Assembly: GCF_001280425.1 (NCBI RefSeq)
Contig: NZ_LIUF01000001.1
Span: 958,501-1,022,500, forward strand
Length of the DNA stretch: 64,000 nucleotides
From: Haloarcula rubripromontorii
GTDB lineage: Archaea > Halobacteriota > Halobacteria > Halobacteriales > Haloarculaceae
Reading direction: 5' to 3'
The position numbers and the translations under genes were made by a program. How positions within the stretch are numbered: the first letter of the stretch is position 1; every line of letters starts with the position of its first letter. The notes below the pieces were generated by a model. The model was not told the DNA's origin, did not search any database, and saw only the letters and a list, made by a program, of their open reading frames with translations. Of this stretch, positions 43,163 through 52,550 are shown in pieces.

Positions 43163-43561
43163 TCACCTTGTTGTCGTGTCTCGCCTCTGCCGCCGATACA
43201 GGTAGTACCCGATGACCGGCACCGACACCACAAACGCCGCGAGCAGTGTTGTTCCGACAGCGTGAACGATGCCGGCGAGCGCATACAGCGATGTCGGGGC
43301 CCAGTCGCTGTCCGTCTGCCGGAGCTGTCGACTGTCGAGAAAGAGGCCGACCGTGAGAAGCAGGCTGAACAGCACGCCCGCCCAACTGGCGAGGACGGTC
43401 AGGGCAAACGCACCGAGAAACGTCCCGAGATTTCCGTCACTGACTGACCCCGACGAAACGACCAGCGCCATCCCCACTCGGGAGAGTGCGACGCATCCCG
43501 GGACCAGCACGAACAGCGCGGCTAATCCGTACCAGATCCAGCTGTCTCTCGTGGCGGGCAT
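43163..43561 (-). CDS. Small membrane protein inside the 2-oxoacid dehydrogenase operon
   Basis: A 132-residue protein with three hydrophobic segments (about 10-36, 48-75 and 91-122) and a basic C-terminus (YLYRRQRRDTTTR). The start is ATG 43559-43561, since the frame upstream is a shadow of the E2 gene. It lies 55 bases after the E2 stop and 39 before the E3 start on the same strand, so it is probably co-transcribed. No enzyme motif; it may be a passenger or may anchor the complex to the membrane, which is speculative. Confidence 0.65.
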   Translation of the reverse strand: MPATRDSWIWYGLAALFVLVPGCVALSRVGMALVVSSGSVSDGNLGTFLGAFALTVLASWAGVLFSLLLTVGLFLDSRQLRQTDSDWAPTSLYALAGIVHAVGTTLLAAFVVSVPVIGYYLYRRQRRDTTTR

Positions 43562-43616
43562 CACGAGCCCTGTCGTTCCAGTGATGGGTCTGGTTTTCGG
43601 TTGCGAACCCGGGCAG

Positions 43617-45251
43617 TCACTCCAGCAGGAGTCGCGTCGGGTCCGCCAGATACTCCTTGAGCGTGTTGACGAAGCGCGCGGCGTCGGCGCCGTCGATGAC
43701 ACGGTGGTCGATTGCCAGCGAGAGCGGGAGCGTGGGTTTCGCGACGACCTCACCGTCTTCGGCCACCGGCCGCTCTTTGAGTGCCCCGATTCCGAGAATC
43801 GCCGTCTCCGGGACGTTGATGATCGGGCTGGCGTACTCGCCGCCGATGACGCCGAAGTTCGTGACGGTGAACGTCCCGCCCTGCATCTCCGACCGCTCGA
43901 TGTCCCGCTCGCGTGCCCGCCCGACGAGGTCGTTGATCTCGCCGGCGAGTTCGACTAGCCCCTTCCCGTCAACGTCGTTGACGACTGGGACGACAAGCCC
44001 GTGATCGGTCGCTGTCGCCACGCCGATGTTGTGGGCGTCTCTGTAGACGATTTCATCGTTTTCAGTATCCAGCGCCGTGTTGAGCACCGGGTGCTGGTCC
44101 AGCGCCGCGGCGACGCATTTCACCACAAAGGGCGTGTACGTCAGCGTGACATCGCGCTCCTCGGCGAGCGGCTCGAGCCGCTCACGGGCCTCGACGAGAC
44201 CGGACACGACTACCTGATCGTGGTGGGTCGCGTGGGGAACCTCTCGGCGGGAGCGCGCCATCTGCTCGCCGATAGACCGACGGACGCCACGGTACGGTTC
44301 GCGGCGCTGGCCGTCACTTGTCTCGACGGCCGTCGATTCGGCCCCAGTGCCGCCCGCCTCGGCTGCCGCTCCCGCCGCGCCACCTTCGGCGCTGACGGCT
44401 TCGGCATCGGCTGCCTGTGCGGCCTGCTGGGCCTCCGCGTACGTCCGAACGGCCGATTCGTCGACGTAGGGCTGGCCGTCCCGCGTCTGGTCGGTCGGAA
44501 CGGCGTCGATGTTCACGTCGAGTTCCCGGGCGGCCTTTCTGGTGGCCGGCGTCGCCAGCGTCTGCTCGCGACTGGCGGCCGCCTGTCCGTCCCCGGGGAC
44601 AGACTTGACAGCAGCCCCGTCGTCTGTGTCGCTCGCATCGTCGACCTGCGAAACTACTGCAGTCGGGCTGTCCCCGTCGTCGGACGCCTTCGAAACGACC
44701 GACGTAGGACCGTCGTCACTGTCAGCCGTCTCGCCGGCCGACGCCGTGGCCGCCTCGACATCTCCCTCGGTGACGCGGCCGCCCGGCCCGCTCCCGTCAA
44801 CGGCTGTGATATCGACCCCCTTCTCACGGGCGAGTCGTCGCACGCTCGGCGAGGCGAACACGCGACCGTCGGCCGTGCTTGTGCTTGCATCAGACTGGTC
44901 CGCTGTGTCGGCCGCTGTGGCTTCGCCCGCATCGCTATCGGCCTGCGCTGTGTCGGCTCCCGCCGATTCAGCCTCGTCAGTGTCCCCAGCCGCCGCGTCA
45001 GCCGATTCGCCGTCGCCCGCTTCCTCGATAGTGACGAGCACCTCGCCGGTCTGTACCATCTCGCCGACTTCGGCGTGTAGCTCCCGTACGACGCCGTTGA
45101 CTGGCGACGGCACGTCGACAGCGGCCTTGTCGGTTTCCACCTCCGCGAGGACCTGATCCTCGGTGACGGCGTCGCCCGGCGAGACGTGCCAGGTCAGCAC
45201 CTCACCCTCTGCGACCCCTTCCCCGAGGTCCGGGAGATTAAACTCGAACAT
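43617..45251 (-). CDS. Dihydrolipoamide acyltransferase (E2)
   Basis: 544 residues. The lipoyl domain 1-78 has the lipoyl-lysine K42 in VETDKAAVD. After an acidic Ala/Asp/Ser linker comes a peripheral subunit-binding domain at about 130-168 (FASPSVRRLAREKGVDITAV, GSGPGGRVTEGDVEAA). A second, more degenerate copy lies at about 231-272 (TLATPATRKAARELDVNIDAV). The catalytic acyltransferase domain runs from about 315 and ends with DHRVIDGADA (H516, D520). The acidic linkers are a halophilic trait. Acyl specificity (pyruvate or branched-chain) cannot be told from sequence. Confidence 0.93.
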   Translation of the reverse strand: MFEFNLPDLGEGVAEGEVLTWHVSPGDAVTEDQVLAEVETDKAAVDVPSPVNGVVRELHAEVGEMVQTGEVLVTIEEAGDGESADAAAGDTDEAESAGADTAQADSDAGEATAADTADQSDASTSTADGRVFASPSVRRLAREKGVDITAVDGSGPGGRVTEGDVEAATASAGETADSDDGPTSVVSKASDDGDSPTAVVSQVDDASDTDDGAAVKSVPGDGQAAASREQTLATPATRKAARELDVNIDAVPTDQTRDGQPYVDESAVRTYAEAQQAAQAADAEAVSAEGGAAGAAAEAGGTGAESTAVETSDGQRREPYRGVRRSIGEQMARSRREVPHATHHDQVVVSGLVEARERLEPLAEERDVTLTYTPFVVKCVAAALDQHPVLNTALDTENDEIVYRDAHNIGVATATDHGLVVPVVNDVDGKGLVELAGEINDLVGRARERDIERSEMQGGTFTVTNFGVIGGEYASPIINVPETAILGIGALKERPVAEDGEVVAKPTLPLSLAIDHRVIDGADAARFVNTLKEYLADPTRLLLE

Positions 45252-45254
45252 GCG

Positions 45255-46253
45255 TCAGAACTCCACTGCCTCTCTGATACCGTCTTTGATGCGGGCGGGT
45301 TCGGGGAGGTAGTAGTCCTCCAGCGCGTACAGCGGGTACGGCACGTCGAAGCCGGTCACCCGGGTCACAGGGGCCTCCTGATACAGCAGGACTTCCTCCT
45401 GAATGGTGGCGATGATTTCGCCGGCCAGCCCGCCGGTCTTGGGGGCCTCGTGAACGACGGCCGCTCGCCCGGTCTTCTTGAACGACTCGACGATGGCGTC
45501 GGTGTCCATCGGCGACAGCGTTCGCAGGTCGATCACTTCGGCGTCGATGCTCTCTTCAGCCAGTTCCTCGGCGGCTTCGACCGTCGGCCGGGTCATCGCG
45601 CCCCAGGTGAACACGGACACGTCGCTTCCCTCACGGCGGGTCTTCGCCTCACCCAACTCGACCGTGTATGGGTCGTCGGGGACCTCCTCGCGGAACGACC
45701 GATAGATGAGCTTCGGTTCGAGGAAGATGACAGGGTCCGGGTCCCGGATGGCCGCCGTCAGCAGCCCCTTCGTCTCCTTCGGCGTCGACGGGACGACCAC
45801 CTTCAGTCCCGCCTCGTGAACGTAGAACGCCTCTTTGGATTCGGAGTGGTGTTCCGGCGCGCGGATGCCGCCGCCGTACGGTGCGCGAACAGTAAGCGGG
45901 CAGTTGTATCGGCCGCGGCTTCTGTTTCGAAGCCGGGCGGCGTGGCTGACAATCTGGTCGAATGCGGGGTACATGAACCCGGAGAACTGCATCTCCGGCA
46001 CCGGCCGGAGCCCGTAGGCGGCCATGCCGATGGCCGTCCCGACGATACCGGCCTCCGCGAGCGGCGTGTCGATGACTCGGTCGTCACCGAACTCCTCATG
46101 AAGGCCCTGTGTCGCCCGGAAGACGCCGCCGTTCTTCCCGACGTCTTCCCCCATCACGACCACGTCTTCGTTCCGTTCCATCTCGCCGTAGAGGCCGTCA
46201 CGAACGGCCTGTACGAGCGTCAAACTCTGTGTCGCTGCGTCCTGTGTACTCAT
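45255..46253 (-). CDS. 2-oxoacid dehydrogenase E1 component, beta subunit
   Basis: A 332-residue transketolase-like pyrimidine-binding and C-terminal domain protein, the beta half of the thiamine-diphosphate E1. Characteristic segments include [57 protein letters not shown] with EHHSES, and the C-terminal [12 protein letters not shown]. The ATG overlaps the alpha-subunit stop by 4 bases (ATGA). The E2 gene follows after 3 bases. Confidence 0.94.
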   Translation of the reverse strand: MSTQDAATQSLTLVQAVRDGLYGEMERNEDVVVMGEDVGKNGGVFRATQGLHEEFGDDRVIDTPLAEAGIVGTAIGMAAYGLRPVPEMQFSGFMYPAFDQIVSHAARLRNRSRGRYNCPLTVRAPYGGGIRAPEHHSESKEAFYVHEAGLKVVVPSTPKETKGLLTAAIRDPDPVIFLEPKLIYRSFREEVPDDPYTVELGEAKTRREGSDVSVFTWGAMTRPTVEAAEELAEESIDAEVIDLRTLSPMDTDAIVESFKKTGRAAVVHEAPKTGGLAGEIIATIQEEVLLYQEAPVTRVTGFDVPYPLYALEDYYLPEPARIKDGIREAVEF

Positions 46254-47356
46254 TCCAGTAGCACCTCGTCGCCGTGTCGCTCGCGCAGTTCTTCGAGGTA
46301 GTCCAGTTGCTGTTCGAGTCGCTGTGGCATCTCCGCGTACACGTCCGCGAACATCTCCTCCGGTTTCGGTCGCTCGGTCGCCTCGGCCTCGTCGATGGCT
46401 GTGGCCACCTCATCCTGAACTGATTCGTCGATAGCGTCGACCCGCTCGTCGTCGAGCAGGCCCCGATCCCGGAGGAACGCCTCCATCCGCGGGATGGGGT
46501 CTTTCTGCTTCCAGCGCTCGACCTCGCTGTCGTCGCGGTACACTGACGGGTCGTCGGCAGTCGTGTGTGCGCCAAAGCGGTACTGCACCGCCTCGATCAT
46601 CGTCGGCCGGAGTCCGTCCTCGGGCGGGTCGTGTGCCTTGTCGACGGCCTCGCGGGTCACCTGATACACCGCCAGCGGGTCCATGCCGTCGACCTGCACA
46701 CCGTCGAAGCCGTAGGCGTTGGCCTTCTGGGCGAGCGTCTCGCTGGCGGTCTGGCGCTCCCGCGGCACCGAAATCGCCCACTGATTGTTGTTACAGAAAA
46801 ACACCGCTGGCACGTCGAACACGCCCGCGAAGTTCAGGCCTTCGTGGAAGTCGCCCTCGGAGGTCGCACCGTCCCCGAAGTACACGAGGACAGCGGTATC
46901 ATCGCCCTTGAGTTTCGATGCCCACGCGGCCCCGGTCGCGTGCGGAATCTGCGTCGCGATTGGGACTGCAAACGAAAACGCCTGCACGTCTTCCGGCGGC
47001 GAATTACCCGACTCAGACCCCATCCAGTACAACAGATCGTCCGACAGGGGCCATCCCTTGACGTACATCGCGAGATGTTCTCGGTAGCTCGGGAAGGCCC
47101 AGTCGCCGTCTCGCAGCGCGAAGGCGCTGCCGACCTGTGAGGCCTCCTGTCCCGACATCGGAGGGTACGTCCCCATCCGGCCCTGCCGTTGCAAACTCAC
47201 TGCCCGCTGGTCGAAGTGCCGGCCGAGTTTGAGATACCGGTACATTTCAATCAGCTCGTCGTCCGAGAGGTCCGGGACGGTTGCGCCGTCAACTACTGTT
47301 CCGTCTTCATCGAGAATCTGTACCTTGTCCGCTGGGTCGCGCTGGAGGACACTCAT
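46250..47356 (-). CDS. 2-oxoacid dehydrogenase E1 component, alpha subunit
   Basis: 368 residues. The thiamine-diphosphate motif runs from [19 protein letters not shown] (GDG at 161-163) to [12 protein letters not shown] (N189-N191). [15 protein letters not shown] and [15 protein letters not shown] are family segments. A Shine-Dalgarno-like GGGAGGCGG lies about 8 bases before the ATG, unusual next to many leaderless genes here, so the operon mRNA has a real leader. It is the first gene of the E1alpha-E1beta-E2-membrane protein-E3 operon. Haloarchaea mainly use ferredoxin-dependent oxidoreductases for pyruvate, so the natural substrate of this complex is uncertain. Confidence 0.94.
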   Translation of the reverse strand: MSVLQRDPADKVQILDEDGTVVDGATVPDLSDDELIEMYRYLKLGRHFDQRAVSLQRQGRMGTYPPMSGQEASQVGSAFALRDGDWAFPSYREHLAMYVKGWPLSDDLLYWMGSESGNSPPEDVQAFSFAVPIATQIPHATGAAWASKLKGDDTAVLVYFGDGATSEGDFHEGLNFAGVFDVPAVFFCNNNQWAISVPRERQTASETLAQKANAYGFDGVQVDGMDPLAVYQVTREAVDKAHDPPEDGLRPTMIEAVQYRFGAHTTADDPSVYRDDSEVERWKQKDPIPRMEAFLRDRGLLDDERVDAIDESVQDEVATAIDEAEATERPKPEEMFADVYAEMPQRLEQQLDYLEELRERHGDEVLLE

Positions 47357-47480
47357 AGAAACCGCCTCCCTCGAAGTGGCATACGCCGACTGTTCACTCG
47401 CACTACGTTTAGAGCTTTCGCGGCGCTGAAAAATGTATCCGACGTAGGTATTACTGGCTGTATAGCAATTTCAGCGGTTC
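47357..47480 (-). promoter_or_regulatory. AT-rich control region of the 2-oxoacid dehydrogenase operon
   Basis: On the minus strand, candidate TATA elements CTATACAG (about 47466-47473) and CTCTAAACG (about 47407-47415) precede the E1alpha ATG by 110 and 55 bases. A GGGAGGCGG ribosome-binding site lies just before the start. The region is visibly AT-richer than its surroundings. Confidence 0.5.
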
Positions 47481-47528
47481 TAAGCTGTCTTTAATTCTGC
47501 CAAATTTATCACCGATAACTCGGATGTA

Positions 47529-48458
47529 TCAGTTGTTCCCACGAACTTCCGCCCGCGCATCGTCGGCACTCCGACCCTCGCGCAAGACGCTTTCCACGAA
47601 CAGTTCGCCCGCCCGGTATGACGACCGAACCATCGGTCCCGAGGCGCAGTACAGGAAGTCGAACTCCTCCTCGGCGACCCGCTGCCAGGTGTCGAAGGCG
47701 TCGGGATGGACGTACTCCGAAACCTCAAGATGTGAACGGGAGGGCTGGAGGTACTGGCCGAACGTCACTACGTCGACGCCGGCCTGCCGGAGGTCTGACA
47801 GCGTCTGGTACACCTCGTGGGCGTACTCGCCGACGCCCAGCATCAGGCTAGTCTTGCTGTAGCAGTCGCTTTCACGGTCGACCTGCTGAAGCACCGAGAG
47901 CGACTGCTCGTAGCCTGCCCGGCGGTCCCGGACCGGCCACTGGAGGCGGTCGACCGTCTCGATGTTGTGGGCGATAACGTCCGGGTCGGCGTCGATAATC
48001 TTCCGGACGAGGTCCGTCTCACCCTGAAAATCGGGAATGAGACACTCGACGAGGATTGACGGGTCACGTTCTTTGATAGCTTGGATCGTCTCGGCGAAGT
48101 GGCCCGCGCCCTGATCGGGCAGGTCGTCGCGGTCGACACTCGTCAGTACCACGTAGTCCAGCCCGATCTCCGCGACGGCGTCGGCTACCTGCTGTGGCTC
48201 GTCTGGGTCCAGCGGGTCCATCCCGCCCGTCTCCACGTCACAGAAGTTACAGCCCCGCGAACAGCGGTCGCCCATCAGCATGAACGTGGCCGTCCCCGGT
48301 CCGTCTCGCCCGCTCCAGCACTCCCCGAGGTTGGGGCAGTTAGCTTCCTCACAGACCGTGTTGAGGTTCCGATCCCGGAGCGTCTGCTTGATATCAGTGA
48401 ACCGCTCGCCCGACGGTGGCCGCATCTTCAGCCAGTCAGGCTTGCGCGAACGACTCAT
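47529..48458 (-). CDS. lipA: Lipoyl synthase
   Basis: A 309-residue radical SAM enzyme that inserts two sulphurs into protein-bound octanoate. The auxiliary cluster ligands are C36, C41 and C47 (CEEANCPNLGEC) and the radical SAM ligands C66, C70 and C73 (CSRGCNFC); the C-terminal RSS motif (VRSSYRAGE) is intact. It lies directly upstream of the 2-oxoacid dehydrogenase operon on the same strand, 172 bases apart, and supplies its E2 cofactor. No lipB or lplA is in the window. CGTTTTTGAC about 30 bases upstream is a likely TATA box. Confidence 0.95.
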   Translation of the reverse strand: MSRSRKPDWLKMRPPSGERFTDIKQTLRDRNLNTVCEEANCPNLGECWSGRDGPGTATFMLMGDRCSRGCNFCDVETGGMDPLDPDEPQQVADAVAEIGLDYVVLTSVDRDDLPDQGAGHFAETIQAIKERDPSILVECLIPDFQGETDLVRKIIDADPDVIAHNIETVDRLQWPVRDRRAGYEQSLSVLQQVDRESDCYSKTSLMLGVGEYAHEVYQTLSDLRQAGVDVVTFGQYLQPSRSHLEVSEYVHPDAFDTWQRVAEEEFDFLYCASGPMVRSSYRAGELFVESVLREGRSADDARAEVRGNN

Positions 48459-48612
48459 TACCCGGAGTTAGATTCGCCGGGTCAAAAACGTGCGGGGCTC
48501 ACGCGGTCTCCCGTATGGCGTGTGGATGGCAATCGGCTGGTCCGGCGACCAGATCGAAACGGTGGCCGGCCGCGTACTTCCGAGCGCTCACTCCCTCGTT
48601 CGCGGTGCGGAC

Positions 48613-49446
48613 TCACGCCCGACAGACGGCAAGCATGTGTGCGGACATGTCTGCGACAGTTCGGTCCGTCCGGAGTTCGTCTACGAGCGCTCGGACGCCG
48701 GCCCGTTGGTGTGCCGACAGCTCGTCGGCGGTCCCCCGGAGCGGGGCAGCGGCAAGCACTGACGCCAGCCCCTCCAGTCCGACCAGCGTCTCGACGGTTG
48801 CTCCGCCCGCCTCTAACAGCGCCTCGAACTCGTCGGCACGGAAAAAATGGGTCTCGGTGAACGCCGCGTCGTGACCGAGTTGCGCCACGAACGAACGGTC
48901 GTAATCGCCCGTTTCGGCCAGTTCGGCCGCATCGACGAGGTGGTCAGACCCGCGGACCAGCGAGAGCACCAGCCAATTGAGCCGCCCCATAACGGATGCA
49001 AACACTGGCCCCCCAGATTTTGTCACCCGCTTGAGTTCCTGCACGGCGGCCACGCGTTCGTCGGCGTTGAGTACGTGCGAGAGCGGTCCACCCAGACACA
49101 GCGTCGCGTCGAATACGTCCCGGTCGAACCCGAGGTCACGTACGTCACCCGCCCTGACGGTCACCCGCTCCTCGTGCCCGTGCCCGGCGATTTTCTCCCG
49201 TGCGATAGCCCGCTGACCCTCGCTGGGATCGACAAGCGTGACATCGTACCCCTGTTCGGCCAGCCAGACGGCGTACCGACCAGCGCCGCCGCCCACGTCG
49301 AGGACGTGTCCCGTGTCGGGGAGGTTCGCTTCGAGCTGTTCGACGGTCCCCGTCCACTCTAGCTGTCCGTGCAGCGTGGCTGCCAGCCGGTCCCACTCGA
49401 TCTCGTCGTTCTCGTCGTAGTAGTCTTCGGGGTCGCTAAGAGGCAC
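48613..49446 (-). CDS. Class I SAM-dependent methyltransferase
   Basis: 277 residues. SAM motif I VLDVGGGAGRYAVWLAEQG (about 48-66), motif II acidic VDPSEGQ, and a post-motif DATLCLGGPLSHVL. A C-terminal helical part follows. It is of the generic methyltransferase-11/25 type and the substrate is unknown. Separate transcription unit, leftward, divergent from the Hel308-like helicase gene. Confidence 0.82.
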   Translation of the reverse strand: MPLSDPEDYYDENDEIEWDRLAATLHGQLEWTGTVEQLEANLPDTGHVLDVGGGAGRYAVWLAEQGYDVTLVDPSEGQRAIAREKIAGHGHEERVTVRAGDVRDLGFDRDVFDATLCLGGPLSHVLNADERVAAVQELKRVTKSGGPVFASVMGRLNWLVLSLVRGSDHLVDAAELAETGDYDRSFVAQLGHDAAFTETHFFRADEFEALLEAGGATVETLVGLEGLASVLAAAPLRGTADELSAHQRAGVRALVDELRTDRTVADMSAHMLAVCRA

Positions 49447-49603
49447 GCTTGCGCACTGTCAGCCGGCCGGGTTAATTTTTGGGCAGGCGTGTGGGGCGCT
49501 CACAGCGAGCAGCTACGCAATGGCTCCGGAACTATGCCTTCATCTCTCACACTTCCGTTCCCCCATAGAAACGCCTTTGCCGTCGCGGAACTGCGACTGT
49601 GAC

Positions 49604-52003
49604 GTGTCATCCCGAACCGACAGCGAGCCGACTGTGGCGGTCGCGGAGGTGCTCCCCGAGTTCGCCGACGCCTTCCCCTTCGAGGAGTTCAACCGGATGC
49701 AGTCGGCGGCCCTGCCGGCCCTGCTGAACCGCGACGACAACGTCGTCGTCAGCGCGCCGACGGCCAGCGGGAAGACCGCGCTGGCGGAACTGGCCATCTG
49801 CAAGACGCTCGCCGAGGACGGGACCGCGCTCTTTCTCGCGCCGCTACGTGCGCTCACAAACGAGAAGGAAAGTGAGTGGGAGCGGTTCGAGGAGCTGGGC
49901 TACTCCGTCTACGTCGTCACCGGCGAGCGGGACCTGAACCCCCGTCGCGCCGAGCGGGCCGACATCCTCGTGATGACGCCGGAGAAGGCCGACTCGGCCA
50001 CCCGGAAACACGAGACGAGTCGCTATTCTTTCATCACGGACGTGGACTGCTGTGTCATCGACGAGGTCCACCTGCTGGATTCGGACCGGCGGGGGGCGGT
50101 GCTCGAAGTCACCGTCTCGCGGCTCCGCCGGCTCTGTGACCCGCGCGTGGTCGCGCTGTCGGCGACGATGCCGAACATCGACGACGTGGCTGACTGGCTG
50201 GACGCCCCCGATGAGACTACCTTCGCCTTCGGTGAAAAGTATCGACCGGTCCCACTCAACGCCGACGTGAAGACCTACTCCCACGGCGAGAACGCCTTCG
50301 CCGACAAGTACCGGCGGCTCTACCGGGCGCTGGACCTCGCCGAGCCACACATCCGCGAGGAGGGCCAGGCGCTCGTGTTCGTCTCCTCGCGGCAGGATAC
50401 CGTCCAGGCCGCGAAGAAGGCCCGCGACGAAATTGTCGAGCGAGATATTCCAATGGGCGCACGCGGGGACTACGATTTCCACAACGACGCCGCGGACCTC
50501 TCGAACGACACGCTCCGCCAGTCCGTGCTGGACGGCGTCGGCTTTCACCACGCCGGTCTCGCACGCGAGGACAAGAACCGCGTCGAGCAGTGGTTCAAGG
50601 AGGGCAAGATACAACTGCTCTTTTCGACCTCCACGCTCGCGTGGGGCGTGAACCTCCCCGCCCGCTGTGTCGTCATCCGCGACACGAAGCTTCACGACCC
50701 GCTCGAAGGCGAGGTCGACATGAGTCCGCTCGACGTACTCCAGATGCTCGGCCGCGCGGGCCGGCCCGGCTACGACGACATGGGCTACGCCTGGGTCGTC
50801 TGTGACCGCTCGGACGCCGACAAGTACCGCCGCCTCCTCCGTGACGGCAAGGAAATCGAGTCCCGGCTGGCGGCCGAACTCGACGCCCACCTCAACGCCG
50901 AAATCGCGCTCGGGACCATCGGCGACGTGGACGACGTGATGGACTGGCTCGCCACGACGTTCTACTACGCCCGCTCGCAGTCCGCGCCCGACGAGTACGA
51001 CGCCGGCAGCGACCTCCGCCAGCGTGTCAGCGACACCCTCTCCGCGCTCGTCTCGGAGGGGTTCGTCGAACAGGACGGTCTCAACGTCGAGCCGACGCGG
51101 CTGGGCCAGCTGGCCTCGAAGTTCTACCTCCGACTGTCGACCGCACGCCGGTTCGCGGACGTCGCCGAGCGATGCCAAGACGCCGCCGACCCGGATTCCG
51201 CTGTCTCCGTCGACGCCGACGACCTGCTGACCGCGGTGGCCGGCGCGACCGAGTTCGACAGCGTCAGCGCCCGCTCCGACGAGGAAGACGCGGTCCACGC
51301 GGTGCTGGGGGACAGCGTCGACGAGAGCCTTGACGCCGGCCAGCGCAAGGTGCTGGCCATTCTCCGGTCGGGCATGACCGGGACGACGCCGACCGAACTC
51401 AAAAGCGACGCGTGGGTCATCCGCCAGAACGCGCTCCGCCTGCTGGCGGCGATGCGGGAGTTCGTCGACACGCTCGGGCCGGCCCGCTACGCGAACCTTG
51501 CCTGTCGCGTCGAAGCCCGCGTCGAACACGGCATCAGCGCCGACGCGGTGGGGCTGACGGCCATCGACGGCGTCGGCAGCGGCCGCGCGGGCACGCTCGC
51601 CGCCGCGGGCCTGTCCTCGCCCGCCGACGTGGTCGAAGCCGGCGAAGACGGCCTCGTCCGTGCCGGCCTCTCGGAGGGGGTTGCCGAGCAGGTGCTGGCC
51701 AACGCCCGGGACCTCCCCGTTGTCTCCATCGACTGGGGCGAGTTCCCGGAGACGATTGCGCCCGGCGACAACGACATGCGGGAGGTGACGGTCAGGAACA
51801 CCGGCGGCAGTGCCCGCGCGGGCCTGCGGGTCACGGTCAACGGCCGCGAGATGACCGCCAAGCCGTCGTATCTCGGTGAAGCGACGCTTCCGGTTGCCGT
51901 CTTCGGCGCGGACGCGGACGAACTCACCTTTACCGTCGAGGTCGCGTTCCCCGCGTTGCCGCTCCCGACGATCACCGAAACTCGGTCAGTTCTTGTTCGG
52001 TAA
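49604..52003 (+). CDS. Ski2/Hel308-like DEAD/DEAH-box helicase with C-terminal HhH and Ig-like domain
   Basis: About 799 residues from GTG 49604; ATG 49520 extends the frame by 28 residues but without family support. Walker A APTASGKTALAE lies near residue 55 and the DEVH box (CVIDEVHLLDSD) near 158; SATMPN and QMLGRAGRPGYDD are motifs III and VI. After the winged helix and ratchet regions comes a helix-hairpin-helix (GLTAIDGVGSGRAGTLAAAG), then an about 90-residue beta domain (MREVTVRNTGGSARAGLRV) like the C-terminal part of Sec63/Brr2 units. A 3'-5' DNA unwinding role at stalled forks is inferred from Hel308. Confidence 0.87.
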   Translation: MSSRTDSEPTVAVAEVLPEFADAFPFEEFNRMQSAALPALLNRDDNVVVSAPTASGKTALAELAICKTLAEDGTALFLAPLRALTNEKESEWERFEELGYSVYVVTGERDLNPRRAERADILVMTPEKADSATRKHETSRYSFITDVDCCVIDEVHLLDSDRRGAVLEVTVSRLRRLCDPRVVALSATMPNIDDVADWLDAPDETTFAFGEKYRPVPLNADVKTYSHGENAFADKYRRLYRALDLAEPHIREEGQALVFVSSRQDTVQAAKKARDEIVERDIPMGARGDYDFHNDAADLSNDTLRQSVLDGVGFHHAGLAREDKNRVEQWFKEGKIQLLFSTSTLAWGVNLPARCVVIRDTKLHDPLEGEVDMSPLDVLQMLGRAGRPGYDDMGYAWVVCDRSDADKYRRLLRDGKEIESRLAAELDAHLNAEIALGTIGDVDDVMDWLATTFYYARSQSAPDEYDAGSDLRQRVSDTLSALVSEGFVEQDGLNVEPTRLGQLASKFYLRLSTARRFADVAERCQDAADPDSAVSVDADDLLTAVAGATEFDSVSARSDEEDAVHAVLGDSVDESLDAGQRKVLAILRSGMTGTTPTELKSDAWVIRQNALRLLAAMREFVDTLGPARYANLACRVEARVEHGISADAVGLTAIDGVGSGRAGTLAAAGLSSPADVVEAGEDGLVRAGLSEGVAEQVLANARDLPVVSIDWGEFPETIAPGDNDMREVTVRNTGGSARAGLRVTVNGREMTAKPSYLGEATLPVAVFGADADELTFTVEVAFPALPLPTITETRSVLVR

Positions 52004-52209
52004 CCGCTGTTTCGACCGCTGTTCTGAAACACTCTCAGAGCGCTCGATAAAATTTATAAACATTTCTCGAAGCGTTATAGCGCCCTGTGAAATATCGCTG
52101 AAAGGTGCTGAAATCCGGTTAACATTCCGAAAAGAGCACGAATTCTCCCCAAGGGTCTGGCGTTTATATTGGGGTATGGGTTCTTACGAAGAACTGAGGA
52201 AGCCCCACA
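52004..52209 (+). promoter_or_regulatory. AT-rich intergenic region with TATA box for the small membrane gene
   Basis: This 206-bp gap is AT-rich with several TATA-like blocks (AAAATTTATAAAC near 52049-52061, GTTTATATT at 52162-52170). The second precedes ATG 52210 by about 45 bases, and a GAGGAAG Shine-Dalgarno-like element lies about 10 bases before it. A short repeated GCTGAAA is seen near 52094-52117. Confidence 0.45.
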
Positions 52210-52449
52210 ATGTCCAGTGCATCGCCCTTCCGCTCCCCGATGGAAGCCGCCCCCAGTAGCGTCGCCCTCCGATCGCTCGTTCGTCCCCTGCAATTCATCG
52301 CGTTCTGGCTGGCTATCGTTACGCCGCTGGCATATCCGCCGCTACTGCTGGGCGGACTGGACAGTCAGAGCTTCCTCATCTTCGTGGGTGTCGTTGCCCT
52401 CAACATCTTCGGCCTCCTCGCGGGTCGCGGATACGGTGACTCTGCCTGA
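52210..52449 (+). CDS. 79-residue two-helix membrane protein
   Basis: A small protein with two hydrophobic helices (about 27-48 and 53-72), FIAFWLAIVTPLAYPPLLLGG and FLIFVGVVALNIFGLLAG. The start ATG 52210 has a GAGGAAG ribosome-binding site. No family recognised; the gene stands alone between the helicase and a convergent HAD hydrolase. Confidence 0.65.
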   Translation: MSSASPFRSPMEAAPSSVALRSLVRPLQFIAFWLAIVTPLAYPPLLLGGLDSQSFLIFVGVVALNIFGLLAGRGYGDSA

Positions 52450-52550
52450 CCTGGCCGGGTCTTTCTCCTCCACGCTTGCATTTCCTGCACACCGTTCTGT
52501 GGCTCTTGAACTTCTGCGCCATTTTCCACCGCCACACAGACTCGTGGCTG

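Noticed and set aside
49844..51529. 561-residue minus-strand ORF opposite the helicase
   Set aside because: Shadow frame without motifs, covering the Walker and DEVH region of the real gene.
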